A stretch of DNA of 64,000 nt from Stenotrophomonas raiganjensis (SeqCode). Its GTDB lineage: Bacteria; Pseudomonadota; Gammaproteobacteria; Xanthomonadales; Xanthomonadaceae. Where the stretch lies: the NCBI RefSeq assembly GCF_030658505.1, contig NZ_JAUTXR010000163.1, positions 1-64,000 of the forward strand, given 5' to 3'. Both the position numbers and the translations under genes were made by a program. Shown here piece by piece: positions 1-8,519 of the stretch (positions are counted from its first letter, which is position 1; each line of letters opens with the position of its first letter). The notes under the pieces were generated by a model, which saw nothing but the letters and a program-made list of their open reading frames with translations, did not search any database and was not told where the DNA came from.

Positions 1-606
1 TGAGTTGCGAAGATCGATTTCCTCCTGCCCTTGGTTGACCGCCAGGTAGTTGGACAGCGACATCCGCGCCGCCTGCGCCAGGCGCTCTACGTCCTGCAGG
101 CGCAAGCGGAGATCGGCACTCATCTTGCGCGCGACAGGGACAGTTGAATCGAAGCCCATCGCTTTGGTGACGGTAGTACCTGCGAAGTGATCGAGGAGAT
201 GATCCTGAACCTGCATCAGCATCCAGTTCACTCGCCCCTCGCCGCCCCAGCCGGCTGCTGCGCCGGCCCGTGCATGCCAACCGGTGCCGGTATCGCCAAT
301 TTCTTTAAGCGCCTCGGTGCCTACACCTTGGATATAGCTGGCAAATCGAACGGAACGCCGGTCTGGTCCACCACTTTGATCGCGATCAAAAACTTCAAAA
401 AGGCGCGAGATATTTGATTCTGTTCTATTACCTAGGCGATGAGAATTCAGCCTGTGATTTCGCGTTCCATCGAAAAAGCAACCAATGAAGAGCTCCACAC
501 CACAATCGGAAGATGATTCAACAGTCGCACTGGCATTGCGAGCCATTTCACGAAGACTCAACTTGGTCATACTGCCAAAAGCCGGAGGCGATACAGCCAC
601 TCTCAT
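1..606 (-). CDS. DUF2235 (Tle1-type) T6SS phospholipase effector, 3' end outside window
   Basis: The minus frame is open from the ATG at 606 to the left edge (202 codons), so only the N-terminal part is visible. Near residues 36-47 it has the DUF2235 signature ELFIGCFFDGTRN, then SNISRLFEVF and YIQGVGTEA, and a Gly-rich GAAAGWGGEGR stretch. These match the start of the alpha/beta-hydrolase fold of Tle1-type phospholipases delivered by VgrG. The catalytic GxSxG and the rest of the domain lie beyond the window. The start overlaps the DUF3304 stop as ATGA, indicating translational coupling in a vgrG-led operon. Family placement rests on remembered motif patterns; lipase activity is inferred. Confidence 0.75.
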   Translation of the reverse strand, partial: MRVAVSPPAFGSMTKLSLREMARNASATVESSSDCGVELFIGCFFDGTRNHRLNSHRLGNRTESNISRLFEVFDRDQSGGPDRRSVRFASYIQGVGTEALKEIGDTGTGWHARAGAAAGWGGEGRVNWMLMQVQDHLLDHFAGTTVTKAMGFDSTVPVARKMSADLRLRLQDVERLAQAARMSLSNYLAVNQGQEEIDLRNS

Positions 607-1229
607 TCTATTACCTCCTCAACAGCGGTCTCCGCAAGAAATCGGGCAATCCTTTCCTCGTCACGCTCTCGCCCTGCAAACCCAATGTCATATGCGAAGC
701 CAGGATAACCGGGCGTATAAGGTGTAGCCACCACCCGAATTTGGCCATCCGGAAAGTAGAAAAAATAAATGAAACCATCAAGAAACGGCTTGTACGGAGC
801 GACAAGGATTTCCCTCTCAACATAGCTCTTGGGATCCTTGATAAACATACTACTGGTGCGATAGACCACCGTAACCTTCAGCCCGGGATGCCAGAGGCGC
901 GGTAACGTCACGCAGCAGGTGGCAGCATTTCCGCTTGCGCGAGCCCGCATAGCCCCGGCCCAAGCATCATTAATGAAAACTGTCCCCAACCCCTCATCCG
1001 AGTAGTTGGCAATACCAATTTTCAGATTCATCTCCGCTGGCGCATCGGTAATATCATGACCAGTATCAGGCTCAACAATGCGTGGCTTCGGCGGAGCAGG
1101 CGGTAGCGGGCCCATCCTGAAGTCCATGAACTTGAGGACCAGGCCAGCCAAGGCAAACAGCGCCAGACCGATCAGAGCAACCCTGACAAAGACCTTTTTC
1201 ATCACGGCCATTCGCTCGACGCCCTTCAT
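603..1229 (-). CDS. DUF3304 domain protein, putative T6SS immunity or accessory protein
   Basis: The product is 208 residues with one N-terminal membrane segment (about residues 13-33) and then a Pro-rich linker. The body contains IGIANYSDEGLGTVFIND and CCVTLPRLWHPGL, which are typical of DUF3304. DUF3304 genes are often found next to DUF2235 effectors behind vgrG. A membrane-anchored periplasmic protein would suit immunity against a phospholipase, but that role is inference. The ATG at 1229 directly follows the stop of the upstream fragment (TGAATG), and a GAGGGGG ribosome site lies about 7 bases upstream inside that fragment. Two later in-frame ATGs (residues 7 and 10) are possible starts. 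Confidence 0.75.
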   Translation of the reverse strand: MKGVERMAVMKKVFVRVALIGLALFALAGLVLKFMDFRMGPLPPAPPKPRIVEPDTGHDITDAPAEMNLKIGIANYSDEGLGTVFINDAWAGAMRARASGNAATCCVTLPRLWHPGLKVTVVYRTSSMFIKDPKSYVEREILVAPYKPFLDGFIYFFYFPDGQIRVVATPYTPGYPGFAYDIGFAGRERDEERIARFLAETAVEEVIE

Positions 1230-1424
1230 TCAAACGCCCCCTCGTCTACGACGCAGGTTGGGGTAGATGATCTGCTCGCAGTTCGCGCCGTCCACCAGGT
1301 CCACCGGGAACGAACCGCGTACTTCATGCGCGGCCACCATATGCACGCAGCGGCGTACATCGGTAGGAATGCGCAGGTCTTCGGCTGCCGCCCAAACACC
1401 TTCATGAAATCTCATCATCACCAT
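1230..1424 (-). pseudogene. Decayed internal fragment of a DUF2235 (Tle1-type) effector gene
   Basis: A 64-codon reading frame lies between the DUF4123 and DUF3304 genes. It contains RRCVHMVAAHEVRGSFPVD followed by NCEQIIYP. This resembles the internal part of DUF2235 hydrolases that normally continues into a GxHSDVGGGY motif; here it ends in an Arg-rich NLRRRRGGV and a stop, as if frameshifted. No N-terminal hydrolase part is present. Its start overlaps the end of the DUF4123 gene and its stop touches the DUF3304 ATG. I read it as the remains of an earlier effector gene lost by deletion. It may still be translated and could carry the ribosome site of the next gene. Confidence 0.55.
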
Positions 1425-2217
1425 GGCGGGCGCCCCAGCAGGCAACGGCCTTGATCGTCATCCGATGTGCCAGCGCAGGATGGTCGATGCCCCGGCGCGC
1501 CAATCGTGCCAGCACGTTCTCCGCGCAGCGATGCACCTGCGAGGGCTGCATGCCGGCTGGGCGCAACGCTGGCCGCTGCAGAATGAAGCGCGTGATGGCA
1601 TCGGCCTGGCTTCCGCTCCGTAGTGCGGCCTCCTGAGCCGCAGTGAACGTCAGTGGTCTTGCGTCCGCATCGAACTGCGTCCCGCCCTTGCCGGTCACGC
1701 ACATCCAATCTCCGATGCGGGTAGGCAGGTGCCAGTCGTGCAGACCAGCCAGCACGCGTATCCGCTGTGCTTCGTCCAGCGCATCCAGCAGACGGGCGGC
1801 GGTTCGTCCATCGGCCCAGCGCAACAACCACGGCTGGCCGGTACTGGAACAGCCTTCCCAGATCCGCCGTAGATGCTCGGCCAAGGCACGCGGATCGGCG
1901 CGGGTACGCAGCACCGACAGCATCGGCGCGCCGCAGCTCAGCTTCAGCAGCCCTTGCCAGCAGCGCCCGCGTGCTTCGGCGTCGTCCGGCAGGGCAACCA
2001 GGCACGGCGACAACCGATCCAATCCATTGCCTGCATAGCGATGCGCGAACAGGGGCTCCATTTCTGCGGTCAGCGCGCGCAGCTGGGTCCAGGCATCTGG
2101 CGCGAATGCCATGTCCAGCAGCGCGCGGGCGGGCTGCGCATGGGTGGCCTGATCGCCGGGGCTCTGCCACGGCAGCCGGGAATGCCGCCACGGATCGATC
2201 CACGGGGCGTCAGCCAT
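1402..2217 (-). CDS. DUF4123 domain protein, T6SS effector chaperone/adaptor
   Basis: This 271-residue protein has the DUF4123 pattern, including PWLLRWADGRTAARLLDAL at about residues 129-147, where the family normally has an F/W-x-R-x-x-D-x-R-x-L core. DUF4123 proteins (Tap/Tec) hold a cargo effector on its cognate VgrG before T6SS firing. The ATG overlaps the vgrG stop by 8 bases, which fits co-translation with vgrG. Its own stop overlaps the effector fragment downstream. Because that fragment looks like a deletion remnant, the extreme C-terminus (HGDDEIS) may be a junction product. The chaperone role is inferred from family and position. Confidence 0.8.
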   Translation of the reverse strand: MADAPWIDPWRHSRLPWQSPGDQATHAQPARALLDMAFAPDAWTQLRALTAEMEPLFAHRYAGNGLDRLSPCLVALPDDAEARGRCWQGLLKLSCGAPMLSVLRTRADPRALAEHLRRIWEGCSSTGQPWLLRWADGRTAARLLDALDEAQRIRVLAGLHDWHLPTRIGDWMCVTGKGGTQFDADARPLTFTAAQEAALRSGSQADAITRFILQRPALRPAGMQPSQVHRCAENVLARLARRGIDHPALAHRMTIKAVACWGARHGDDEIS

Positions 2218-4819
2218 TCTTCGCAGACCATGGCAGACCTGCCTGCATGGCTTTCTGCAGGCACTCCACGCAGACCGTCTGCACGAACTGCGGCAGCGGA
2301 AACAGCTCCTGTGCCGGGCCGGTGAAGTGCCGTTCGCCGGTCTTGAAGGTCAGCGTGCCCGGGCAGGTCACGTGCAGGTTGCCGTCCTTCAAGGTAATTG
2401 CCGCGCCGTCCCCCGTCGCAATGTGCAGGGTGTCTCCCGCGGCCAGCTGCATCTCCCCCTGGCGACTGGCCGCCACCATGCTCGCCCGCGCTTGCAGGTA
2501 CACGGCGCCTGCCTGCGCCTGCACATCGAGCGGCTGTTCGCCAGCCACCACACTCAACCCGGCTCTCCCCGGATTGCGTGTCGCGCCAGCCAGCACGCCG
2601 ATGGCCTGGCGGCACTGCCAACGCACGTGGCCGCCTACAATCACGCCCGAACTGGCGCCGCTGGCCAGCAGCGTGCTGTGCCCTGCCGTCAGTTGGATCG
2701 CCTGCCCGGCCACCTGGCAGATGCCTGCCGGTGCCGACAGTCCCAGCACCGCAGACCCGGTTGCAGGGATGTCTTCGCTAGTACCCTGCAGCCGCTGCGA
2801 TGCCGCTACGCTGTCGGCCAGCATCTGCAGCACGCTGGCACCATTGCCCTCGACGGCGAGGCCGCGCAGCCGCACCGTGCGCTGCTGCCGTGCGGCTTCG
2901 TCAAAGGTCTGCGCCAGCACGACGGTCTGCCGCAGCAGGGCCACCGGCGCAGCGCGCAAACCGACCGGGGCGGACGCGGCGCGCTGCATGCTGTCCAGCC
3001 AGAGGCCTGCCGTCGCACGCACGGCGCCCCACGCATCGCTGCGCAGCTCGAATCCACTTCCACGCAGGCTGCCGCGGAAATTGTGCTGCCGGTGACGCAG
3101 ATGTCCCATGCTGAGTGCGCTGTGGCACTGCGTTGTGGCGAGTTGCACCTGCAGCTGGTCGTCGCTGTCATCAAACGCCAGACTGTTGCCGCCATCGCCG
3201 TCCCAACTCTGCGAGCTGATGCCCCACACGGCGCCTGCATTGCGCTGGGCCGGTTCGCCCGCGCCTATGGCGTGCCAGCGCGGGGCGTTGCCACCGGCCA
3301 GGTTGTTCTGGGCACTGCTGCCAGTATCGTTGGACTGCGCGAGCGCTTCAGCGCGCGCCTCGCCTCGGCCGTTGTAGAGCGCGCCAATCACGATGGGGCG
3401 GCAGAGGTCGCCGTTGATGAAATCCACCACCACCTCCTGGCCGACGCGGGGCAGGAACTGACTGCCCACGCCAGGGCCAGCGAAGGTCTGGGCAACCCGC
3501 AGCCAGCCGCTGTCAGCCCTGCTGTCGGTGGCAAAGCCGAACCGCACGCGGATGCGCCCGTTGCTGTCCATGTACAGCGGTGCACCGTCATCGCCGCCGA
3601 GCACGGTAGCCAGTTGTGGCCCGGGGGCCGTCGACCGCTCTCCCCTGCCCTCCGGCGAACGTCGCCATCGACGGTCGAACGGCATGGCCTCGAAACGGTT
3701 GGCATAGCCCAGCTTCAGCGCGCGGTCTGCGGGCACGGTATCGGGCAAAGCATGCAGCGGCAGGTGCTGCTGCAGTTCGGCAACGGCAGGCAGTTGATTG
3801 AACGCCGCGTGTTGCACCGCCGTAAGCAGCAACGCAGGCACCGCCCGCTGCCCGGGTTCTGGCAGCACCTCGAACGCGTAGCCGGGCTGGAAGTCCGGCT
3901 CGGTCCCCTCACCGGTCCAGCGCCGCTGCTCACACAGCGCCGCTTCGGTGTCGCGCATCACCTCGGCCAAGGCGTCGTGCGAGGTCTCCCACGCTGCGTG
4001 GCGGGCCGGCGAATAGTCCTCCAAGGGGCCACGGGCCACTGTGCGAACAGGCAGGCTGGCCGAGACCACCCGCAACGGATCGTCCAGGTCCGCCCCGCGG
4101 GTCATGTGGGTCGGCACTACCTGCCAGGCTTCATGCAACAGTGCGATGCCCCCTCCATCCAGCACGCGCTGGCTCTGGTGAAGGCGCCGCGGCGGTGACA
4201 GCAGCGAGCATCGCGTGCTGTCGCCGAAGATCATCAGCGTGTGCCCGCCCGGTGCCTCGGGCAGCGTGCGGATGCACCAGCCCAGGCCTTCATCGGCCAT
4301 CAGCTGCTGCAGGAATGCCATGTCCGATTGGCGATACTGCACGCGGTAGCCCTGGCACCGACGCTCCAGCGCATGGGCACTTCCGAGGTGCCAGGACCAA
4401 TGCGCCATGGGCGCATGCACCGAAAGTACCGTGCGGATGATGCTGGCCACATCCTCATCCTGGAACACGCGGCTGTGGCGACTGTCATGCAGCCAAGCGG
4501 TCCAGTCGGCCAGGTGAACGCGGTACCGCACCAGACTGCCTGCGTAACCCAGGCGCTCGACGCTGCGGATCAGCCCGACGCGAACGACCTCGGCCCCGTC
4601 CGGCTGGCGTGTGGTGATGCTTGCCGGTCGGGTCAGCCAGTCATCCAGGCTGTGCTCGCATGCCTCGCCCAGCAGATCAACCTGGCAGCGCAGGCCTTCG
4701 GACAACGACTCGCTGCCGTGCCAGCGCTCCACGATCAACCGCAGGGCGGTAGGACCGCAGAATCGATGGACGCGCGACGACGCCTCGTAGGCGGCAACAA
4801 ACGATGATGGGTGATCCAT
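2210..4819 (-). CDS. vgrG: Type VI secretion spike protein VgrG (Rhs/Vgr family) with DUF2345 extension
   Basis: The protein is 869 residues. The N-terminal two thirds follow the gp27/gp5-like VgrG plan. The gp5 OB-fold shows as GWLRVAQTFAGPG, PRVGQEVVVDFINGD and RPIVIGALYNG at roughly residues 430-490. A C-terminal repetitive beta region corresponds to DUF2345, with HVTCPGTLTFKTG near the end. VgrG trimers tip the T6SS needle and carry effectors. The start is supported by GAGGAACTGCC just before the ATG. It leads a tightly overlapping operon with DUF4123, DUF3304 and DUF2235 genes. No other T6SS structural gene is in the window, so this is an auxiliary vgrG island here. Confidence 0.93.
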   Translation of the reverse strand: MDHPSSFVAAYEASSRVHRFCGPTALRLIVERWHGSESLSEGLRCQVDLLGEACEHSLDDWLTRPASITTRQPDGAEVVRVGLIRSVERLGYAGSLVRYRVHLADWTAWLHDSRHSRVFQDEDVASIIRTVLSVHAPMAHWSWHLGSAHALERRCQGYRVQYRQSDMAFLQQLMADEGLGWCIRTLPEAPGGHTLMIFGDSTRCSLLSPPRRLHQSQRVLDGGGIALLHEAWQVVPTHMTRGADLDDPLRVVSASLPVRTVARGPLEDYSPARHAAWETSHDALAEVMRDTEAALCEQRRWTGEGTEPDFQPGYAFEVLPEPGQRAVPALLLTAVQHAAFNQLPAVAELQQHLPLHALPDTVPADRALKLGYANRFEAMPFDRRWRRSPEGRGERSTAPGPQLATVLGGDDGAPLYMDSNGRIRVRFGFATDSRADSGWLRVAQTFAGPGVGSQFLPRVGQEVVVDFINGDLCRPIVIGALYNGRGEARAEALAQSNDTGSSAQNNLAGGNAPRWHAIGAGEPAQRNAGAVWGISSQSWDGDGGNSLAFDDSDDQLQVQLATTQCHSALSMGHLRHRQHNFRGSLRGSGFELRSDAWGAVRATAGLWLDSMQRAASAPVGLRAAPVALLRQTVVLAQTFDEAARQQRTVRLRGLAVEGNGASVLQMLADSVAASQRLQGTSEDIPATGSAVLGLSAPAGICQVAGQAIQLTAGHSTLLASGASSGVIVGGHVRWQCRQAIGVLAGATRNPGRAGLSVVAGEQPLDVQAQAGAVYLQARASMVAASRQGEMQLAAGDTLHIATGDGAAITLKDGNLHVTCPGTLTFKTGERHFTGPAQELFPLPQFVQTVCVECLQKAMQAGLPWSAKNG

Positions 4820-4929
4820 GGCAGTTCCTCGACGAATACGGCACGCGAGGGCGCGCTTGTCTGTAGTCCAAGCCTTGGCGGATCAATGCGGGGGACGCAA
4901 TCTGAAAAGTGTCTGAAAAGCGTCGAGGA

Positions 4930-5457
4930 TCAATTTCTACCCCGCATGACAGGCCTCACCGGGTTCGAAGTCAGTGCGTGCAGCCAATGCCCGGCAGCCA
5001 GAGAGGCGGAATGCGACAAAGGATGCGCTGACCCACGACGACTACTGCAGCGTTGCTCCGCCCCGGATCTTTCAGCCCGCAACTGCAGTTGCGCGTGGCA
5101 GGTCAGCTCGCGTGCAGCCAGCAGCAGGCCTTCCATCGCATCCGAAGGTACGACCTGCAACGGACCTCCGCGGGTACGCGCGATATGCACGGCGTACATC
5201 ATCCGGGTCAGGATGGTGATACCTGCGACGGTATGCCTGATGCCGGCCAGCGTGCCGGTCTCCGACGTTTTCAACCCGGCGCGTTGCGCAGCCTCTCCGG
5301 TGATGCGGTCGACGTCCATCTGGACCTTCAGGAGCGGCATCAGGCCATCGGGCCGGGACAGCGTGTCCTCGACACGCTGGGCGATATCGGCGGACAGCTG
5401 GCTGATCGATTCGCCGACCAGTTGATACAGGTTCGGGTAACGGGTGCGGTGTGGCAT
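4930..5457 (-). CDS. Hypothetical protein, about 175 residues
   Basis: I do not recognise a family. I chose the ATG at 5457 because CCAGGAGGCTCGCC gives a strong AGGAGG site; the longer upstream reading runs into a GTAG-type repeat at 5531-5554 and is unlikely. Residues 1-130 look like a compact helical domain with LYQLVGESISQLS and GITILTRMMYAVHIARTRGG. The last 45 or so residues (after QLQLRAERS) are Ser/Arg/His-rich and of different composition, which may be an unconserved tail or a frameshifted end. It lies 110 bases upstream of vgrG on the same strand, so it could be co-transcribed, but no functional link is shown. Confidence 0.55.
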   Translation of the reverse strand: MPHRTRYPNLYQLVGESISQLSADIAQRVEDTLSRPDGLMPLLKVQMDVDRITGEAAQRAGLKTSETGTLAGIRHTVAGITILTRMMYAVHIARTRGGPLQVVPSDAMEGLLLAARELTCHAQLQLRAERSGAEQRCSSRRGSAHPLSHSASLAAGHWLHALTSNPVRPVMRGRN

Positions 5458-5530
5458 GGCGAGCCTCCTGGCGGACGGCGGGTGATTCCGGCGCAGGCAT
5501 ATTGAATCCACCCGAAACCTCGCGGATGCA

Positions 5531-5554
5531 GTGCCGACCAAGGTCGGCACCTAC
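5531..5554 (-). repeat. GTAG-type REP palindrome (SMAG-like), single copy
   Basis: GTGCCGACC-AA-GGTCGGCAC is followed on the plus strand by CTAC, so on the minus strand it reads GTAG then a GC hairpin. This is the layout of the SMAG REP family described in S. maltophilia. Confidence 0.75.
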
Positions 5555-5581
5555 CGAAGCGGGTGCGTCGGCCGGCCGCGC

Positions 5582-6952
5582 TTACAACGGCTTCGGCGAG
5601 AACGTCAGGGTGGCGATCACGCCACGCTCGCCACCGGGGCGCACGCTCACCTGCCAACCGTACAGATCGCACAGGCGGCTGACGATCGACAGGCCGATGC
5701 CGCCACCCTGCGAATGGCCGGCGTGGGTGCCGCGATAACCACGCTGGAACAGCTTGGCGGCGTCTTCTTCGCTCAGGCCCGGCCCGCTGTCGGTCACCGA
5801 CACCGAATTGCTGCCGACGAACACGCGCACTTCGCCATCCTGCGAGTACTTCACCGCGTTGCCGATCAGGTTGCCCAGCGCCACCGACAGCGCGGCTTCG
5901 GGCGCGTCGATCACCAGGTTGCGCTCGCCTTCCAGCGCCAGCTCAAGCGGCTTGCCGCCCAGCTGGGCGCGATGTGCATCCAGCAGCTGTTCGGCCACGC
6001 GGGCCACGTTGCTGGTGCCCTGCCCACGCTCGTTGCGCGACAGCAGCAGCAGTGCGCCGATCAGATCGCTGCATTGCTGTTCCGCACGCTGGATACGCTG
6101 CAGGCGCTGCAGTACCTTCTCATCCAGCCCGGGCCGGGTCAGCAGCAGCTCGGTGGCGCCACGAATCACCGCCAGCGGCGTGCGCAGCTCGTGGCTGACG
6201 TCTGCATTGAACTCACGGTCGCGCTGCACCACTTCGGTCAGCCGCGAAGAATAGTCGTCCAGTGCCTGGGCCAGCTGCCCCACTTCGTCATCGGGGAAAC
6301 GCGGTGCCAGCGGTTCGGGGTCACTGGTGCCGCCGCGGTAGGCGCGCAGCCGTGCGGCCAGATCCGACACTGGCTTCATCACCTTCGAGGCCGACCACCA
6401 GCCCAGCACCAGCGACAACACGCTGAACACCAGCACCGACAGCACCAGCGCGCGGTTGAGCTGCTTGCCACCGCGCACGCTGTCGGTCATGTCGTAGGCG
6501 AGGAAGAACCAGGCGTCATCGGCCTTGCGTACCGCCAGCTTGTAGGCATACGGCTGCCCTTGCTCATCGGTGCCGCTCAGGTTGTAGTTGCCGTTCTGCA
6601 GGTCGGCCCACTGCGGCCAGGACTCACGCGCCTTGTCGAACTTGTCGGCCGAGTAGGCGTACGCCCGGATCTGCTGTACCGGCACGGCCGGATTGCGCCC
6701 CGGGTGCTCGTAGAAGCGGCGCGCATACTCTTCGATGTTGTGGTTGATCACATCTTCCACCAACTGGTTTTCCACCCGCATGCGGGCCCAGTTGGTGGCG
6801 AACGCGAACAGTGTTGTCAGGCAGAAGCCCAACAACACGAACGATACGATGATGCGGCTGCGCAGGCGCCGCCGATAGGGCGTGCGCCGACGCTCCCCCT
6901 TGGCTGCCACGGAATCAGGCTTCCGGGGTGGCGATGCGGTATCCGATGCCAT
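5582..6952 (-). CDS. Two-component sensor histidine kinase
   Basis: This is a 456-residue inner-membrane kinase. Transmembrane segments lie at about residues 34-54 and 168-188, enclosing a periplasmic sensor of about 110 residues. A HAMP linker follows (about 189-240). The HisKA box is DVSHELRTPL, with the phospho-acceptor His near 254. The HATPase domain has the N box NLIGNAVKYS, the G1 box VTDSGPGLS and the G2 box GGGIGLSIV. The 5' end overlaps the stop of the response-regulator gene by 38 bases, so the two are co-transcribed. The regulator resembles the ColR/VgrR group, so the kinase may be ColS/VgrS-like (metal or envelope sensing). The ligand is unknown from sequence. Confidence 0.92.
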   Translation of the reverse strand: MASDTASPPRKPDSVAAKGERRRTPYRRRLRSRIIVSFVLLGFCLTTLFAFATNWARMRVENQLVEDVINHNIEEYARRFYEHPGRNPAVPVQQIRAYAYSADKFDKARESWPQWADLQNGNYNLSGTDEQGQPYAYKLAVRKADDAWFFLAYDMTDSVRGGKQLNRALVLSVLVFSVLSLVLGWWSASKVMKPVSDLAARLRAYRGGTSDPEPLAPRFPDDEVGQLAQALDDYSSRLTEVVQRDREFNADVSHELRTPLAVIRGATELLLTRPGLDEKVLQRLQRIQRAEQQCSDLIGALLLLSRNERGQGTSNVARVAEQLLDAHRAQLGGKPLELALEGERNLVIDAPEAALSVALGNLIGNAVKYSQDGEVRVFVGSNSVSVTDSGPGLSEEDAAKLFQRGYRGTHAGHSQGGGIGLSIVSRLCDLYGWQVSVRPGGERGVIATLTFSPKPL

Positions 6953-7592
6953 GGCGGGTCTGGATCAGCGGCACTTCAAACGGCTTGTCGACCACCGCAC
7001 GCAGGCCATGGATGTGCACGCGCAGCGAGTCCGAGTCCGGCAGTTCCTCACCCCACACGCGGGTTTCCAGTTCCTGGCGGGTCACGACGGCCGGCGCCGC
7101 TTCCATCAGCGCCTGCAGGATCTTCAGCGCGGTGGGGTTGAGCTGCAGCAGCTTGCCCTGGCGCCGCACTTCCAGCGTATCCAGGTTGTATTCCAGGTCG
7201 CCGGTTTCCAGCACACGGGTCTGCACGCCCTTGCCGCGGCGAGACAGTGCGTTCAAGCGCACTTCCACTTCCTGCAGCGCGAACGGCTTGATCAGGTAGT
7301 CATCGGCACCGGAATCGAAACCAGCCAGTTTGTTGTCCAGCGAGTCGCGGGCGGTCAGCATCAGCACCGGAGTCTGCTTGCGCGCTTCGTTGCGCAGCTT
7401 GCGGCACACTTCAATGCCATCCATGCCCGGCAGGTTCAGGTCCAGAACGATGGCGTCGAACTCGTGGACCACGGCCAGGTGCAGGCCGGTCACGCCATCG
7501 GCTGCGAAGTCCACGGTGTGGCCACGATCCTCAAGGTAGTCGCCAAGGTTGGCGGCGATGTCGCTGTTGTCTTCGATTACGAGAATGCGCAC
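6915..7592 (-). CDS. OmpR-family response regulator, ColR-like
   Basis: The protein has 225 residues: a receiver domain with phospho-acceptor Asp51 (VLDLNLPG), the conserved Thr/Ala region MLTARD and Lys in LIKPFAL, then a winged-helix DNA-binding domain ending in TRHGIGYRI. The overall pattern, including PDSDSLRVHIHGLR, resembles Pseudomonas/Xanthomonas ColR and VgrR. It is the first gene of a two-gene operon with the kinase downstream. The target genes are not evident here. Assignment to the OmpR class is secure; the ColR likeness is from memory of the family. Confidence 0.92.
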   Translation of the reverse strand: MRILVIEDNSDIAANLGDYLEDRGHTVDFAADGVTGLHLAVVHEFDAIVLDLNLPGMDGIEVCRKLRNEARKQTPVLMLTARDSLDNKLAGFDSGADDYLIKPFALQEVEVRLNALSRRGKGVQTRVLETGDLEYNLDTLEVRRQGKLLQLNPTALKILQALMEAAPAVVTRQELETRVWGEELPDSDSLRVHIHGLRAVVDKPFEVPLIQTRHGIGYRIATPEA

Positions 7593-7754
7593 TGGGACCT
7601 CTGGTTCTTGAAGGGTCGTCGGGGGGCCAGGCCCACGCTGCAGGATGGGCCTGCAGGAGTGGACGCGACGTCTACCTGCTGAACGATACAGGTTCCATTC
7701 TTAACATTTCGTACCGCCAACGCGAGGCGGGGGCATGGCCTGCCCCCTTGGTCC

Positions 7755-8216
7755 TCAGCGGCTCATGCGCTGCTGGTCGGTCATCGCACGGCGGCTGTCT
7801 TCCTGAGCCTTGCGGCGCTGGGCCACGGTCATGCACACGCTCTGCGGCATGTTGCTGCCGGTGAGGCGCTCGCGGCGGCAGATCATGCGGCTGTCGGCCT
7901 GGGCACGGGTCATGATGGTGTTGACGATCTCCTGCTCGTTGAAGATGTCGTTGCGCTCCTGCGGCGCGAGCTCGTCCACCTTCTCACGGCCATTCATCCT
8001 GATCTTGATGCGGTTCAGGGCCTGCTGTACCCGGCTCTTGTCTTCCAGGCCGATCTCGCTGTAGGCCTCGCTGCCCATGGCCGTTTCAACGTTGCGGATC
8101 TGCTCGGAAACCGGCGTTGAACTGTCCATCCGCACGGTGGGCTTGTCAGCCTTGGCATGCGCGGCGGCGGCCAGGCCCAGAGACAGCATCAGGGCCAGCG
8201 TGGTCTTGCGGTACAT
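7755..8216 (-). CDS. Secreted/periplasmic hypothetical protein, 153 residues
   Basis: The ATG at 8216 gives a clear Sec signal peptide (MYRKTTLALMLSLGLAAAAHA) and is preceded by CTGGAG. An upstream in-frame extension lacks these features. The mature part is charged and helical with two Cys (CRRER and SVCMTV) that could form a disulfide. I recognise no named family. It lies 162 bases downstream of the response-regulator start on the same strand, transcribed as its own unit. The C-terminus (TDQQRMSR) is highly polar. Conserved periplasmic proteins of this size are common in Xanthomonadaceae. Confidence 0.7.
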   Translation of the reverse strand: MYRKTTLALMLSLGLAAAAHAKADKPTVRMDSSTPVSEQIRNVETAMGSEAYSEIGLEDKSRVQQALNRIKIRMNGREKVDELAPQERNDIFNEQEIVNTIMTRAQADSRMICRRERLTGSNMPQSVCMTVAQRRKAQEDSRRAMTDQQRMSR

Positions 8217-8355
8217 AACGCACTCCAGGTTCTTCCATGAATGGGAGCCAACTTTACGACTCCGCCGAAGCGCCCACAAGGGACGCACGGCAGGGTGACC
8301 GATGGCCACAAGGCGCGATCAGGATCAGGGTGATCACGCCGTCCTTGAGCAGCAT

Positions 8356-8389
8356 AAAAAAGACCCAGGCGGTGCCCCCGCCTGGGTCT
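8356..8389 (-). terminator. Intrinsic terminator after rimK
   Basis: A 12-bp stem (AGACCCAGGCGG / CCGCCTGGGTCT) with a 5-base loop is followed on the minus strand by six T. It lies downstream of the minus-strand rimK gene. The rest of the 303-base gap 8217-8519 shows nothing I can name. Confidence 0.85.
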
Positions 8390-8519
8390 GAAGTCGTATC
8401 CCGATACCGATCCTGCTGAGAGGCAGAGCTGCGGTTCGCTGAAGGCTACGCCGGGGCCGATTAAAGCCTCGTTAAAGCCCAGGATCATTCACTCATGAGA
8501 ATCACAACCCCATGAATAA

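Noticed and set aside
5531..7141. Plus-strand frame of 536 codons
   Set aside because: It is antisense to the histidine kinase and has a shadow-like His/Gln/Arg composition.
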